Shown piece by piece: positions 23,237-35,894 of a stretch of DNA of 64,000 nt; positions within the stretch are counted from its first letter, which is position 1, and each line of letters opens with the position of its first letter. The DNA lies in the NCBI GenBank assembly GCA_030562195.1, contig JAUJPP010000001.1, forward strand, positions 13,260,472 to 13,324,471, given 5' to 3'. The DNA is from Nipponacmea schrenckii. Its lineage: Eukaryota; Mollusca; Gastropoda; Lottiidae. Position numbers and translations under genes: made by a program. The notes below the pieces were generated by a model, which ran no database searches, was not told the DNA's origin, and saw only the letters and a list, made by a program, of their open reading frames with translations.

Positions 23237-23357
23237 GAGTGAAATGAAATGAAAGGTTCATGTCATACTCTTCTGCGCCTAATGGGCTAATGAAGATAGG
23301 AAATCACATACTATGAGGGAAATTTTGCCAATAGCCTACTCTTTTTTTGATTTTCCT
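23237..23357 (-). mobile_element. SINE-like copy, diverged
   Basis: About 120 bp match the reverse complement of 14,340-14,473: GAAATGAAATGAAAGG tail, CATACTCTTCTGCGCC, GGGCTAATGAAGA, GAGGGAAATTTTGCC and GCCTACTCTTTTT. It lacks the segment corresponding to the GGGCAACGCCATGCAG part of the best copy, so it carries an internal deletion. Confidence 0.65.
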
Positions 23358-26300
23358 CTATTGAGGGATCTTAAACATAAACAGCCTGTAGCACATAGGG
23401 CCTTAGTTAATTTTCAAACTGAACTACTGTAGAAATTTGAAGATACTTAAAAGAAAGTGATAGCTACATCACTAACAGGAGAAGACAACATGTTATTTCA
23501 ATCTTTACTAGAGAGATATATTGTCATTTAAATAAATTCAATTCCTTTTAGCCAATATATTAAAGGGATATATACAGGCATCTCAAAATTTGATATAAAA
23601 GTTAAAACCAGTGAATTTATTTCATTTAAAATATGACTTGAATACACATTTTTTTGGGACAAATCTTAAGGCTAAATATTTTGCATGGCAGAGCGATCTT
23701 TGTTAATTAAGATAAGCTGTCTGGTGCTACATTGAGAGAATGCTAGTACAATAGAAAATGGAACTGCCAATGGATTCCTGTCTGAAACATTGCAAACTAG
23801 CTTCTATCTTTTACTGAATCAATTATTCTGCACCACTATTGAATCTGGCATAAGCTTGATGACCTAGAAGGTGTTGGATTTTATCTTAATAAAATCAAAT
23901 GGTTGGGGAAAGAACATTACTTGGTCATCTGATCCTCAGAATGAAATGAAGAATGGTACAAGAAAATGAAATATATAGGATTTTAAAATAACAAAACTTT
24001 TCACTGTTAAAATTGGTTCTACTTGTCCAACTTCAGAACGTGGGCTAAATATAGGTTAATTGTCTGAAGATCGCATAGTGCAGAACTCTTAACAACAGAT
24101 TTCTTTAGATGCTGTTTTTGAATATTTATATATAGAATTTTTTTACAATTATTAGAGTTTGTCTTGTTTGAATGTCCCAAAAAATTAATTCATGAGAATT
24201 TCCAATATGTAATGATCTAGTTGAATCGTTATATTTAACCTTTTAACATTAGTCCTATAATTGCATAATTATATGATCATTGCATGTCACCAATTGAAGC
24301 TGCATAATATTGATGGTTAATGTCATTTGCTTCATTTTATATGTTATTTGCAGTTTATAGGGTAAATAATAGTGTATTTCCTGAAACTCAGTCTTTGAAG
24401 GGTTAATTATTGCCTTTTGCACACACGGATAATACTTTTTGGGATATTCAAGGCAAATTTCTTCCAGTTGAGTTTCTGTAATCATTTATTAAAGGCATGG
24501 CCTGCCATTTCAAGTGTTGATTTGGCTCTTGATTATATGAAAACAGGATTTAGAAGTACCTACTGGAAATGCAATAAAATATCATAATCCCTTCAAATGT
24601 ACCTCAAACTAGGAATTTCACTTTCTGTTTCTATTTATGTCTTTTCTATATATCGGGGGTAGATAAATCTAGATGTTTTGGGATTTGGAGGCTCAAAAAT
24701 TTCCATAATGACTGCGCTTAAATATTCTTTTTCTGAGACTTAAGGACTTTTTGTGAAAGGATAATGAACCTGTCCCATTATCATCTAGTCCCAAGGATTT
24801 CAAAATATTTTTTGACTTTCAGTCCTAGTTTTCATAAAACTATCAACAACAGGTCTAGATGGATAATGTCATGGTTAAAAAATCTTTCAAATTTATACCC
24901 AAATTGAGTTAATGTGTACCACCCCTGTTTGTATTCAGATAGCTATCTGTGATGGTGATTACACTCAGGTTTCAATTTTAATTGGAAAATTTGTTAGATT
25001 TTTAATTTTGCCTTACTATAAGTTTTATCCTCCTAAATTCATTTATCTGAAGTAGGATTCTATAGGAGCAAATGACGACTCTGGGTATTAAAGACATATC
25101 TTGAATAAGTCATCTTCACTCATAATTTAAGTCGATCCACCTGTAAATGGGTATTGATAATCAGATAAGAGGTTTGGCCAATGACCCGTAGGTAAAAAGA
25201 ATCCTTAACTGTGAACCTAAGTTGATATCCTTGTAAAATATAGTTTCTTTTTTTCATGAATATGTTTAAAGATACAAGTTAAAAATTATACTTATCTGCT
25301 TTAGTCTTTGAAACTTTGACATGCAGAAAATACCTATTGGTTTAACAATTTCTTACGTCAGAAAAATAAGATACGCTTTTGTTAAATCTTATTTTCAATT
25401 TATTTTTCAGCAGAGAAAAATATTTTTTCACGTTTATTTGAAATTGTAATTTCTTGTCTGTCAGCCATTAAATTGGTGATAAAACTCACATTTCAGATTT
25501 AATTGAACAATTTGTCAGATAGTTATCACAGATATCACCTTCAGTATAATCCATTACATTCAAAATTCTAAATTAGTTGGAATGCCTCCACCCTCCTTTC
25601 TTAATTAAATCTGATTACAAATCAGTTCCTATTAAAGATAATAATCTGAATTCAATTAAAGACAGTAAATATTTAAGATAATAATCTGAATTTAATTGAA
25701 GATCAGTAAATATTTGAGATAATGATTTATTCAGAGGATTGAGATAATATCATTATATGACTTCCATTTTGAAAAGTGGTACAGACAATTTAACACTTAC
25801 TGACATGGTTGCAATATTGTGACATTTTACCTATGCAGCTGCTACTCAATAAAAGACAGTGATGAGTAAATATAACCATGTCCTTGATATTGGTGATAAT
25901 TTGTAAACAGGTAAAAATGCATGTTTGTTCTATAGAAACTCATGAAAATCTACATCAAATATTGGAAAGCTTTTTAAGATAGGCAAGAAATTTCTTTGCA
26001 CATGGGGTGAATGTTAGACAGGACAGGACAGGAATATGCATATATGAACCCTTTAGAATCAGGTCTCACCAAGAGTGAAATTATATCTGAATTAGAATAG
26101 ATGTTTTGGTATAAAATCTGTCAATGAAGACTTAGATTGTCACAGTGCAAACCTTTTATTGGGTTTGTTTCATGGTCTATCACACACAGACTTATATTTC
26201 AACTAGAAATGACAAGAAAAACTAAATGTGATAAATGGTAGTTGATTTGATCTGGGTTATCTAGTAGCAGAAGTCAGTTTAAGTCAATAAAATGATTGGA

Positions 26301-29300
26301 CTAGTCTTTACAGCCTACTACTCAGATTATACTATTGGATTTCTCTGACTGGTAAAAACTGGTCTGATTGTAGTCTATTTAGGTGAGTGACTTTGAATTT
26401 CTATGGAAAAGATGCAGACACAATGTTTGATCTTGGATCTGTAATGTCAATCTGATGATTGTAAATGAAAAGGATTACAAATAAGTAACACCCCAGCTGA
26501 TTCATGTTCTTATGCAGCATGTAGTAAAAAAGATTTGCTTGTATATTGTGGTTTTGAATTAAGAGATAGGTGTTTTTGACTATTGAGATGTTTAAAGGGA
26601 CAGATTTGGCATCCGTTTGACCAATAGTGTCTTAGTCTCAGAAACTGCATTAATTTAGCCAAGCTAATCAGAATTGTCCAGAATTATCTGAAATCTACAA
26701 CTTGTCTTTTCATGAGATTCTGCCATATATAGAAAAGGCATAGTGCAACTGCGATTTATTACTTTTTCAAATTTTGAGAAGACTATAAATCAACCCCAAA
26801 AGATGGAAGATTTTTTTTCCTAACAATAACCAATTTAGATTTTGCAGGATCAGTCTAGTGTTCTTGTTGATTTATAATTCTCAAAAGTACAAGATAAAAT
26901 CTGTAAAAAAACAAACGTTTTTCAATGTCATATAAATTCTTCTTTTCCTTAAGCTCCCCCAAGACAGCCAATATCTATTAGAAGTCAAAGATTTTTTTTT
27001 ACTCCTAAAATAATGTTTTGATTTTTGTAAGATCAGTTTAGTTATAAGTAATTTATTTGTAATTCTCAAAAGATATTTTGAACAAGTTAAAAAGCTTTCA
27101 AGGAAATGTGTTATTGTGTACACCAAACTGGTTGATTTCCCTAAAGATGGCCATGTTTTAGTTGATGAAACAACAGAAGCACTTAATCTTTCATCTCATT
27201 TTATCACAATCTCCATTATTAAATAGAAGCAGTGCTGCAATTCAAAAAATCTTCAGTGTAAAAATGCAATTACTTCTTTGATTGCTGCTTTAATGTTATC
27301 AGAACAAGTGAACTTTTATTTTTAAAGCATCCTTGCCAAAGAAAATATTGCGTAAATGCATGAGAGAATACTATGAGATAGGTGGTTGTACTTAATTATT
27401 TTTGCTGTTTTCAATACCAGAGAATGACTTGTCCTACATGATTGACTAAATCAACATATATTTTTCACTAAATTACACCAGTCTCCAAATTTTTTTTCTT
27501 GTGATGTATATTCGGCTGTGTACAATCAAATCTGAAAACCAATTTCATTGTTTCAACTCAGACCATATCCCAGATATATAACATGCCCCTCCAAACAATG
27601 AATAGGGCCTGGTGTGCAAGTCTTGTGACATTGAAAAATTAATCATTCGTTACTATTCCAGTCGACCAAGCTATAATCTGGTAGGGATAATTGGGAAAAG
27701 ATCAATGCTTAGAAATTTAGCCAAATCCAACTGATAGAAAGGAACCTTATGAACCTAAGATGTTATTTCAATCTACATGTAATTAAAATTAGATCTAATG
27801 GAACATAAGTTTGGTCTTATTTTAATTAGGAAGGTTGTTTACATTGAAAAAAAATTGGTTGTATAATTTTTTTATTCTTTTGTGTTCTGTCTCCATTAGA
27901 TCATTGTGTTTATTCTTATTTCGATTGCCTTTGATCATCAAGTCAATTCCATTAGTACCAAAAAAAACTGGTGTGTCTGTACTTGAGGCCTATATAACAT
28001 TCTAATAGCATCAAATCACCCTATAACCTTTTCTCTACCCATTTCTCTACACAATTATATCAGCACTTAGAACACATTTTATTTGATTTGATTGGCATGT
28101 CAGGTTAACTTTTCATCACTTTGCTTTTTTGTGCCTCATTTGAAAAATTGAACATGAGAAATTAAGACACATTTTCCACAGGGAAGAAATTATTACACAA
28201 TAATTTGAAGAGTTGAAGTTGAAGAAAATTGACAAGAAGTGAATCACTTGAAGAATTAAGAACATGTACATGTCTACTGCATATAATGAATGTATTACTG
28301 AATATAAGAAGTGTACAAAATTTAGCCTTGTAATGTGTATTCAACAGGTATTTCAGAAGCAGTTCCTTTGAATTTTTTCTTTGGAATTAACCAATGAAAC
28401 CCCCTACTTTTCTGCATCTGAGTAGGCTTCTTAAGGGTTCAGGGAAGACATTTGCCTCCTATGCCACATGGTTTGTACGTACCCCCAACTTCATATCTAA
28501 CAAATTTGCTAATGTGAATTTGATAAATTTAGCTCTTAAATGTGTGTCACAGTGCACCAAAGCAATTGTAATTTCCAAAGAAACATTTAGGGAGAATCCT
28601 CTGATATGCTCAATTAGTGGCTTCTGTCTTTATGAAATTGTCCCCCCAAAGAAGCCTCTCAGATGCTCATTTGATGGCTTCTGCCTGTTAACTGCCTCAT
28701 TTGAAATCTTGACCTTGACAAATAACCTCCAAATTAAGTCAGGCTGTCCCCAATTTGTACCCCCAGAAAGGACATAGCCAGTAGTTTACTCTTGTGCATT
28801 ATCCAGAAAGGAATCTGTTTGTGTATCACACTGCTATTGCTATGAACAGATTCTAACTTTTCTGGACTACTAGATCTAATTTTGCATGAAACTTTTCAGG
28901 TCGACAGTCAACTGATTCCTGAATCAAGCAATTTTTCATATTCTGCATTTGCTTTACTGAAAATTGTTGTTGAAAATCCTTCTGTTGCCAAATTCTGTCA
29001 ATTTCATAGTTGACATGAGCAATTGTAACTAAGCCGACTACCTTATACCCTATAGTAGAGTCAACTTAAAATTGGCTTAGGCAATCAGATCCCAAAAACT
29101 GAATTCCTAGATATTTAAATCAATTTTTGGGGCCAATCCGATTGATCAATTTCTTTAGTTTTCTTTTTTGAAGAAGTTACAGTACCAGTAACATTAAATA
29201 AGAGATTTAAATTATTTAAGTTCTAAGTGAAGGGAAAATGTCGAAGGAATTCTGTAATAGTACTTCTGATAAATAGAGCATGCTTTGGATGGATTCTTTG

Positions 29301-32074
29301 ATGCTATTGACCTATTGGTTTGATCAACAATCATCTTTAAATCTGTCGCATGATTGCAGACAGTTCTTATTTGAATAGAATTTATATTTAGAAGGGTCTT
29401 GTAAGATATATGTCACAGTAAGTAGCTTGTCAGTCTAGGTAGATTTACTTGTTTAGAAATGTCACAGACTAAACAGGACAGTGGCGGTAAGAATATAAAA
29501 CATTGATAAGGCGATAAGGTATTGAAATAATAGCATTAGGTGATCAGATTTTCTTTTAGCAGACGACACTAGTCTCTCCTAATCTCATTATTGATAACTT
29601 TAGCTTCAACCAATGATACTTTCTTTGGCAGTGGTTCTTTACTTTCAACTAATGTGGTTGTGGTCTGATCCCTCAGAATTGTAATTTTAAAGGAAATGCT
29701 TAATTTAAATGAGTGCCGGTATTGCACTATCTTTCATTGAATTTGTCAATATATTTATTTGCTATGTCTTGACTGAAATAACTTCATTTGTGTTAATTTG
29801 GGTTTCTTTCAATTCAAAAATGAAAAAAGCAGACACAAGATTTCTCATAAAATCTAAGTACAATCAAGGCATGGTCTCAGACTTTCATTCTAAAACATGA
29901 GCAACTAGTGATAACTGGAATTTAGAGTATCTGCACACTCAGGTGAACCGAAAACAAACAGGAATCTTCATGTTCTCCCAGACACACCAGTTGTTGGCAG
30001 TCCAAAAATCCAGTTGTCTCCAGATTCTGCCTCATCCTGAGACCTAAGCATATATTGACAACCCTCAACTTTATATTGAACTCTTCCACACATGTATTTT
30101 CGAAATTTTCGACTATTTATAGGATTGGATGAGCTGATCTGTATGATTATGAGGTGTTTTGTTGCCTGTACTTGTATCAAGCATTGTTATTGTCTTCTTA
30201 AGTATCAAAGTTAACAGAAACATGTGTGGTATAAACCCAAGACATGTTACTTTCCACAGAAATAGTCAGTGTTCCTTCACTGTCATTAAGAATGATAATA
30301 ATGGCCGTCTAATAATAGATATAATCTTAGTTAAACCACAGACAAAGACTATAAAGCCACCAATTATATCCACATATATTAAGACTACTTCAGCCCTGCC
30401 AATATACAGTTCATCTACTCAGACTTTTCTAATTATTTGATGAAATTCTCTCCTCAAAATTAATTTGAGAGGTGACTGAACTTGATTAGAACTGACAACC
30501 AATGTGACACAATGTGTATGGTTACTGATAGATCTTGGGAACTTTCAAAGAGTCCATACATACACCTAAAGTAGCTCTTTAAGTCACTAATCTGATATAT
30601 GGATAAGTGTTAATCTTGATAAATTTTTGTTGTGTAAGTGAATCCAAAGTAAAAAGTAAAACAAAAATTCAGAAATGCACTTTAATCAGATTAAGTTGGA
30701 GTTGGAGCCCATGCAAGGAATACAGTTATCAAAGCCCTAGTAGGTTAGGGCCATCTTAACCTTTCAGAACATATACTACATTCAGGTTTGTGATTCCTAT
30801 AGAATCTTTTGATTTTGTTGATTGAGTATATTTTCCCCTAGGTTAGCCTGTGTCAAAATTTGGTTTAAGTTCCACTGCAATATTAGTTGCAAGTATTTCT
30901 CACTCTTTATGGGACTTTATGCCACTCCCTTAGTTTAGTTTGTGATTTGCATTTTTTTCCTAGGGTTTGTCTAAACCTTTGCTTTATCCTTGCTGTCTGA
31001 TCCATATATGATTTTCTACTATAAGTTACGATTCGTTACATTTCATGTGTATTGGTAACTGATCCATTTTTTCCCTGAGACATATTACCCTGGTGGGAAC
31101 TCACTCACTCATTGATTGTCTCATGAATATTTATGAGAAACATTGACAATTCATTCATTATGACATCTTTTATATGCTAACTTATATCCTATCAGTTAGC
31201 CTAATTAGTAATCTAAAAGATATTATAGCAGACGTAGATAAGTCGAATAAAACAACATACGATTGTTAAGGCCCTTCTATTTAATATCATGTAACCAAGT
31301 AGATAGATGAGTGAGGTCATTATTCATCAGATCAAATCGATCATTTTGAGTTCTTCCAGGGGAATAATTCAAGCTTGAAAAAATACTTAGTTACCATAAT
31401 TATGTGTCATAATTTTTGTTGAAATATTATAGGAATAATGTTTACATAAAAACAAAAGGTGATTTATATCCATAGATTTTTCTTAGATATTTTAGTCATT
31501 AGTTTTAGAAGAATTACTATTTTAAACCTCACATACCATCATGTGTATATTTTAGTACTGAAGCAAGTACTCAATCATGACTGAAGAAATTAGTTTCTGA
31601 CAGTTCTAAGACAATAATCTAGACCTACTTATTTCTTAATGACAGATAGCTCTCTACTGTTGATAGTAGAATAGAGTAGCTCTAAACAACATTAATTTCA
31701 ACTGTATTGGTGTTTCATTTAGCAGAATTCAGACATGAAGGCTTTTTAAATTGGCTTGATTTAATTGTTTGAGGTTTAATTTAATCATTACAATGCTTAA
31801 ATAGAAGCCAAAAGTGCCCTAGATGTAGAAAGCTACAGCTTTTGGATCTTAATTTTCAGAGGAAATTTTCAGGCTGTAGAGACACTGACATAGTAACAGT
31901 TCACTATAGTTTCAATACACCATCAATCTCTCTAAATGGAGAAAATTCAGTGTTGATCCAGCTCACTGGCAGCTTGCATTCTTGAAGAACAATATTTGTG
32001 TCAGCTATCATACAAGTTCTCCTGTTGTGTAAACAGATTTATTCTGTTAAATATATATTTGACCATGTGAGACT
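23358..32074. other. Long non-coding stretch
   Basis: No exon could be supported on either strand. Small features: a diverged two-copy duplication of about 42 bp near 25,630-25,715, a diverged duplication of about 185 bp at 26,795-27,071, and a 127-codon frame at 28,394-28,777 whose translation has no splice or family support. If the plus-strand leader exon at 16.5 kb belongs to the midkine-like gene, this is all intron. Confidence 0.45.
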
Positions 32075-32495
32075 ATAAAATCAATTGAAAATCATTTCAT
32101 AATCATTGTCAACAATGAGTTATTGAGATAATTGTGGTTAGTTGTTGACCAAGGATTATATTTGAGGGTTTTGAAAGAATGAGTTTGAGATCATGTCATC
32201 TCTCCTGTTTTAGAAACAAATTCAGTATGTTGCCAATTATCAGATTTCACCTTTAGACAAAATAATGAAACAAAAATTATTTCAAAATCAATGTTACCAA
32301 TGAGTTCTTGAGATAATTGTGGGTAATTGTTTACCGAAGATCATATTTGAAGGGGTGTGGAAGACTGAGTTTGAGTAATGTCAGCTCTCCTGTTTTAGAA
32401 ACAAATTGAGAAATATCAGATTTCACATTTTGACAATAAAATCAATCAAAATTCATTTCAAAATCAATGTAATCAATGAGTTATAGAGAATGATG
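32075..32495. repeat. About 195-bp tandem repeat, 2.3 copies
   Basis: The phrases CAATGAGTTATTGAGATAAT, TCTCCTGTTTTAGAAACAAA and ATCAGATTTCAC recur at a spacing of about 195 bp with moderate divergence. It lies just left of the retroelement insertion. Confidence 0.7.
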
Positions 32496-32762
32496 TCTGG
32501 TTATGTTTTTATTATATAAAAACAACGCTGTTTAAATCTGTATTATATTGATCAGTATTATTGATTAGTGGCTATCAGCTTTATCTAAATTGTTTTTACT
32601 TTCTGCTTTTAGATCTGTTTTATATTACATTAGAATCTGATTAATAAAGGCATCAATCTTGGTTAATATCTACTTCATTTCATATTGCATCTTAGTTAGT
32701 TGCATGTTTGAGTTGGAGAAATACAGTTGGCTAAATAATTGTTTGAATAGATGGTAATACAT

Positions 32763-33244
32763 TTTGAGAACAAAACAGCTAATTGGAGCGAAATTGAGTT
32801 TGATTTGACAAAATCAGTTGAAGAGCAACATCAGGTGTGTGGGAGGATATTTAGTTTCTCATTAGCTATGTCATTACACTTTTAAAATCCAACAAAAGTT
32901 AAGAAGGTTGTCAATTCAAGGGTTTTAAAAACTTTTTTAGTTGGAGCTGTTACCCATATTATTATGATTACATGGTATACTTGGTTGTTCACAAGAAAAT
33001 CTATGATGCATTTAAGTTATGACCACCTGAATGGGCTTTTTTTTTTAAATTGCAGGAGAATTTAACATTGAATACTTAATCTGAAAAATGAACAAGAAAA
33101 ATTATCTGGTTTTGATAATAAGGGTTATTTGAGTAAATGACAATTTTTTTTCATTAATTTTGTAGAGACAAATTGTTTAGCAAAATCCTAGTCAAATGCC
33201 AACCTTCTGCATATGACCTTGACTTTGATCTCAATTCAGGACAA
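32763..33244 (+). repeat. 482-bp direct repeat, left copy
   Basis: Runs from TTTGAGAACAAAACAGC to CTCAATTCAGGACAA and is nearly identical to 36,964-37,446. The only difference noticed is the length of the T/A run near 33,037. Its sequence looks like ordinary AT-rich host DNA. It borders the truncated end of the reverse transcriptase frame. Confidence 0.95.
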
Positions 33245-34271
33245 AATTGAGAAGACCCAAAAGAGATTGGAGCTCACGTAAAGTAATTTTTTTATGGGAT
33301 AGTGTGGAGAAGAGAGCATTACGAACTTTAACTACTTTTTCATCTGGTAGTCTCAACTCCATACTATCAGAATCCACCTCTATTCCGTAAATAGTAAGTT
33401 TCGATGTCGGAAAAACAGTTTTAGAATGTTTTATCGGAATGCCTAAAGAATCACATAACAACAAAAAAGAATTAAGAGATGACAGACACATGGAAGATTC
33501 AGCTGGACCTGCAAAAAAGAAATCATCAATCATATGACTGAGAGAAGCATGAAATTTCGTTTGCATAATCCAATGCAGGGCCGTGCTAAATCTTTCAAAT
33601 GTCTGACAACTCATGCTTAGGCCCATCGGAAGACAGCGATCAGCAAAATACCAATCAATGCCATCCGCAGGAACTGTAAAACCTAATAAACAATAATCAG
33701 TGGGATGAATGGGTAATAATCTGTAAGCATCCTTAATATCAGCTTTAGCAAGAAGTGCACCTTTGCCCTGAGTTTTAACAATCGAGACAACATGATCAAT
33801 TGTTTCATATTGCACAGAAGTGAAAGTTTCTGGTATAAAGGCATTAATAGAAGCGGAATGTGGAAAAGACAAATCGTGAATCAAGCGATAAGAACCAGTT
33901 TCGTGTTTGGGTATTACACCAAGAGGTGAACAATGTAGATTTGGAAATGGAGGTTCACGAAAAGGACCCAGAACACGACCATGGGATAACTCATGATTCA
34001 CTTTTTGCAACAGTATAGCATGATTTTCCACGCACGATCGATGATTTCGAGATAAACAAAAAGTCCGACTTCCTGTATAAGGAATTTTGAAACCCTGAGA
34101 AAATCCATCAAATAAAAAATGTTTTTCAGTTACATTGTATCCTGACAAAAACGCGAATAATCTATTTGCCCTTACTGGGGTTGGAAGCTGACTTAGTTGG
34201 TGCACTAGGCAAACGAAAAGAACTATTAGGGGCAGAATTATCATTAGCAGTTCTAGAAGATGTATTTGCAT
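33231..34271 (-). CDS. Reverse transcriptase, 3'-truncated
   Basis: The frame gives about 346 residues counted from an ATG at 34,271, though the element's real RT entry point may differ because the frame overlaps the end of gag. Visible motifs: SYRLIHDLSFP (about 127-137), AKADIKDAYRLLPIHP with the first catalytic Asp (175-190), DRCLPMGLSMSCQTFE (211-226), HMIDDFFFAG with the Asp pair at 249-250 (246-255), LTIYGIEVDS (292-301) and RELQSLLGLLNF (332-343). All core catalytic residues are present. The last three residues and the stop come from the flanking 482-bp repeat, so the protein is cut before RNase H and cannot support a full cycle alone. Confidence 0.9.
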   Translation of the reverse strand: MQIHLLELLMIILPLIVLFVCLVHQLSQLPTPVRANRLFAFLSGYNVTEKHFLFDGFSQGFKIPYTGSRTFCLSRNHRSCVENHAILLQKVNHELSHGRVLGPFREPPFPNLHCSPLGVIPKHETGSYRLIHDLSFPHSASINAFIPETFTSVQYETIDHVVSIVKTQGKGALLAKADIKDAYRLLPIHPTDYCLLGFTVPADGIDWYFADRCLPMGLSMSCQTFERFSTALHWIMQTKFHASLSHMIDDFFFAGPAESSMCLSSLNSFLLLCDSLGIPIKHSKTVFPTSKLTIYGIEVDSDSMELRLPDEKVVKVRNALFSTLSHKKITLRELQSLLGLLNFVLN

Positions 34272-35371
34272 CCAATGGTGCTTGCCCGGACTTGCCCGGA
34301 CTTGCTGCGTTTAGCGTAACAATTCATCACCGCATGATTATTGAATCCACACCTGGTACACTCATGTGCAAATTTGCACTGAGTAAAGTCGCAACCTTGC
34401 GGAGAATTAAATGCAAAACATTTATTCTTATTTGCATTGCGGTTACGAGAAAATCCACTAGCCGGTTTATTATTAGATTTAGCCAACTTAGCAGATTGAT
34501 ACATGGTGACTGCTTGTAGCCAAATTTCAGGATGCATATGGTGCCAAGGTAATTTTTTGGTTTGACGCAAACGCCTGAATTGTGTATCGTAAAATGTAAA
34601 AGCATTATTCCCATAACCCCGTGACAAATCGGTTATCAAGTTTGCATACACTAACAATTGACTAACGTCCTGTGGAAATTTCATCACATAAATATCCAAA
34701 AAAATATCAAAGGCTTTACGCCACAAGTCTAACGACAATTGTTTAAGTTTGGGGGCAGTTGATATCTTGAATAGTACTGGGTCGTTTTCCGACTCAACAA
34801 CATTAACCGATAACCGATCTGGCACGAAGTCAGGTAACAACTGACTAAAATCAATGAATTTGTGTGACCAAATATCCTGCCGAAGTTTATCTGAAACATG
34901 GCTAGATAATGAAACTCCATTTTCTGGAGAATTAGGAAAATTGAACATAGAGGTAGTACCTAATGGAAAAAGTTCTGATGGATCCAAACTAATCACATTT
35001 TGAGAATTGGAATGTATTGGTAGACCTGAACTGGTGGTAGTGGATGTCAATGGAACAGTAGTGGACAATGGAACAGTACTGGTGGTAGTGGATGTCAATG
35101 AAACATTAAAACTACTTGATGAAGAACCTGATGTAGTAACAGTGACATCTATAGGTATTGGAACGGCTGAAACAGGAACGGCTGAAGGTATTGGAACGGC
35201 TGAAACAGGAACGGCTGACATGGGCATAACTAAACCCTTGTCCTTCATCTTCTGGACTAAAATGTCTGTCAGGCGATCTTCCGCCGTAGTAGGTATAATT
35301 TGACGAGAAGATTCTTCAGAAACCTCATCCTCAATTTCATCTGGACTCGGAGACCGTGTTCTTTTGGACAT
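34253..35371 (-). CDS. Gag-like nucleic-acid-binding protein, frame-shifted C-terminus
   Basis: Starts at the ATG at 35,371 (MSKRTRSPSPDEIEDE) and gives about 372 residues. The first third is acidic, then Ser/Thr/Val/Pro-rich with repeated AVPVSAVPIP. The middle has a helical domain (KLKQLSLDLWRKAFDIFLDI region). The C-terminus has a CCCH finger, C-x8-C-x4-C-x3-H at about 318-336, followed directly by a CCHC knuckle, C-x2-C-x4-H-x4-C at about 338-351, both expected to bind element RNA. A tandem duplication of 10 bp (AAGTCCGGGC type) at about 34,284-34,307 lies just before the current stop and changes frame; the unshifted frame stays open for about 40 more codons and overlaps the RT frame. The start codon is preceded by a splice-acceptor-like TTATTTTCCAG. 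Confidence 0.85.
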   Translation of the reverse strand: MSKRTRSPSPDEIEDEVSEESSRQIIPTTAEDRLTDILVQKMKDKGLVMPMSAVPVSAVPIPSAVPVSAVPIPIDVTVTTSGSSSSSFNVSLTSTTTSTVPLSTTVPLTSTTTSSGLPIHSNSQNVISLDPSELFPLGTTSMFNFPNSPENGVSLSSHVSDKLRQDIWSHKFIDFSQLLPDFVPDRLSVNVVESENDPVLFKISTAPKLKQLSLDLWRKAFDIFLDIYVMKFPQDVSQLLVYANLITDLSRGYGNNAFTFYDTQFRRLRQTKKLPWHHMHPEIWLQAVTMYQSAKLAKSNNKPASGFSRNRNANKNKCFAFNSPQGCDFTQCKFAHECTRCGFNNHAVMNCYAKRSKSGQVRASTIGCKYIF

Positions 35372-35894
35372 TCTGGAAAATAATAAATAAAAAACTTTTC
35401 CATCTACATGTACATAAAAATATAGGGGTAAATCTATATATAGATTACAAACAAAATAATTCCAACAAATTGAGGTCTGTATAAGACTACCAAAACATAC
35501 ATTGGCAACACTCAAGAAATAAGCTCAATAGTCAATAGTAAAGTCCAAGACAAGGCCTACTATACGCCATACAAAGAAAAATCTATTCCCACATTACATA
35601 ACGCTACAAACCACGGAATATGGCTAAAACCGAACTAGAATGTTTAACTACCTGAAGCACTGAAGCAGATATTATGACAATGTCTATATTTACTGACAAA
35701 TGAGAATGAAACAAAACTAAAACAATACGAATTTAACTGGCTTTGAAAATACCGAATTTTGAAGTGCGCATGTCAATGAAACCGGAAAATGTGCTTGTCG
35801 CGACAAATGGGACCAACACCAAATCGGACAACAAATATTACGGTCAACAATAGACCGTCCAAAAGAAAAAAGGAGCGCAACCGAGTGCACACCA

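Noticed and set aside
28394..28777. 127-codon plus-strand frame
   Set aside because: No splice context, no conserved-looking domain and no supporting neighbours; probably chance or an old transposon remnant.
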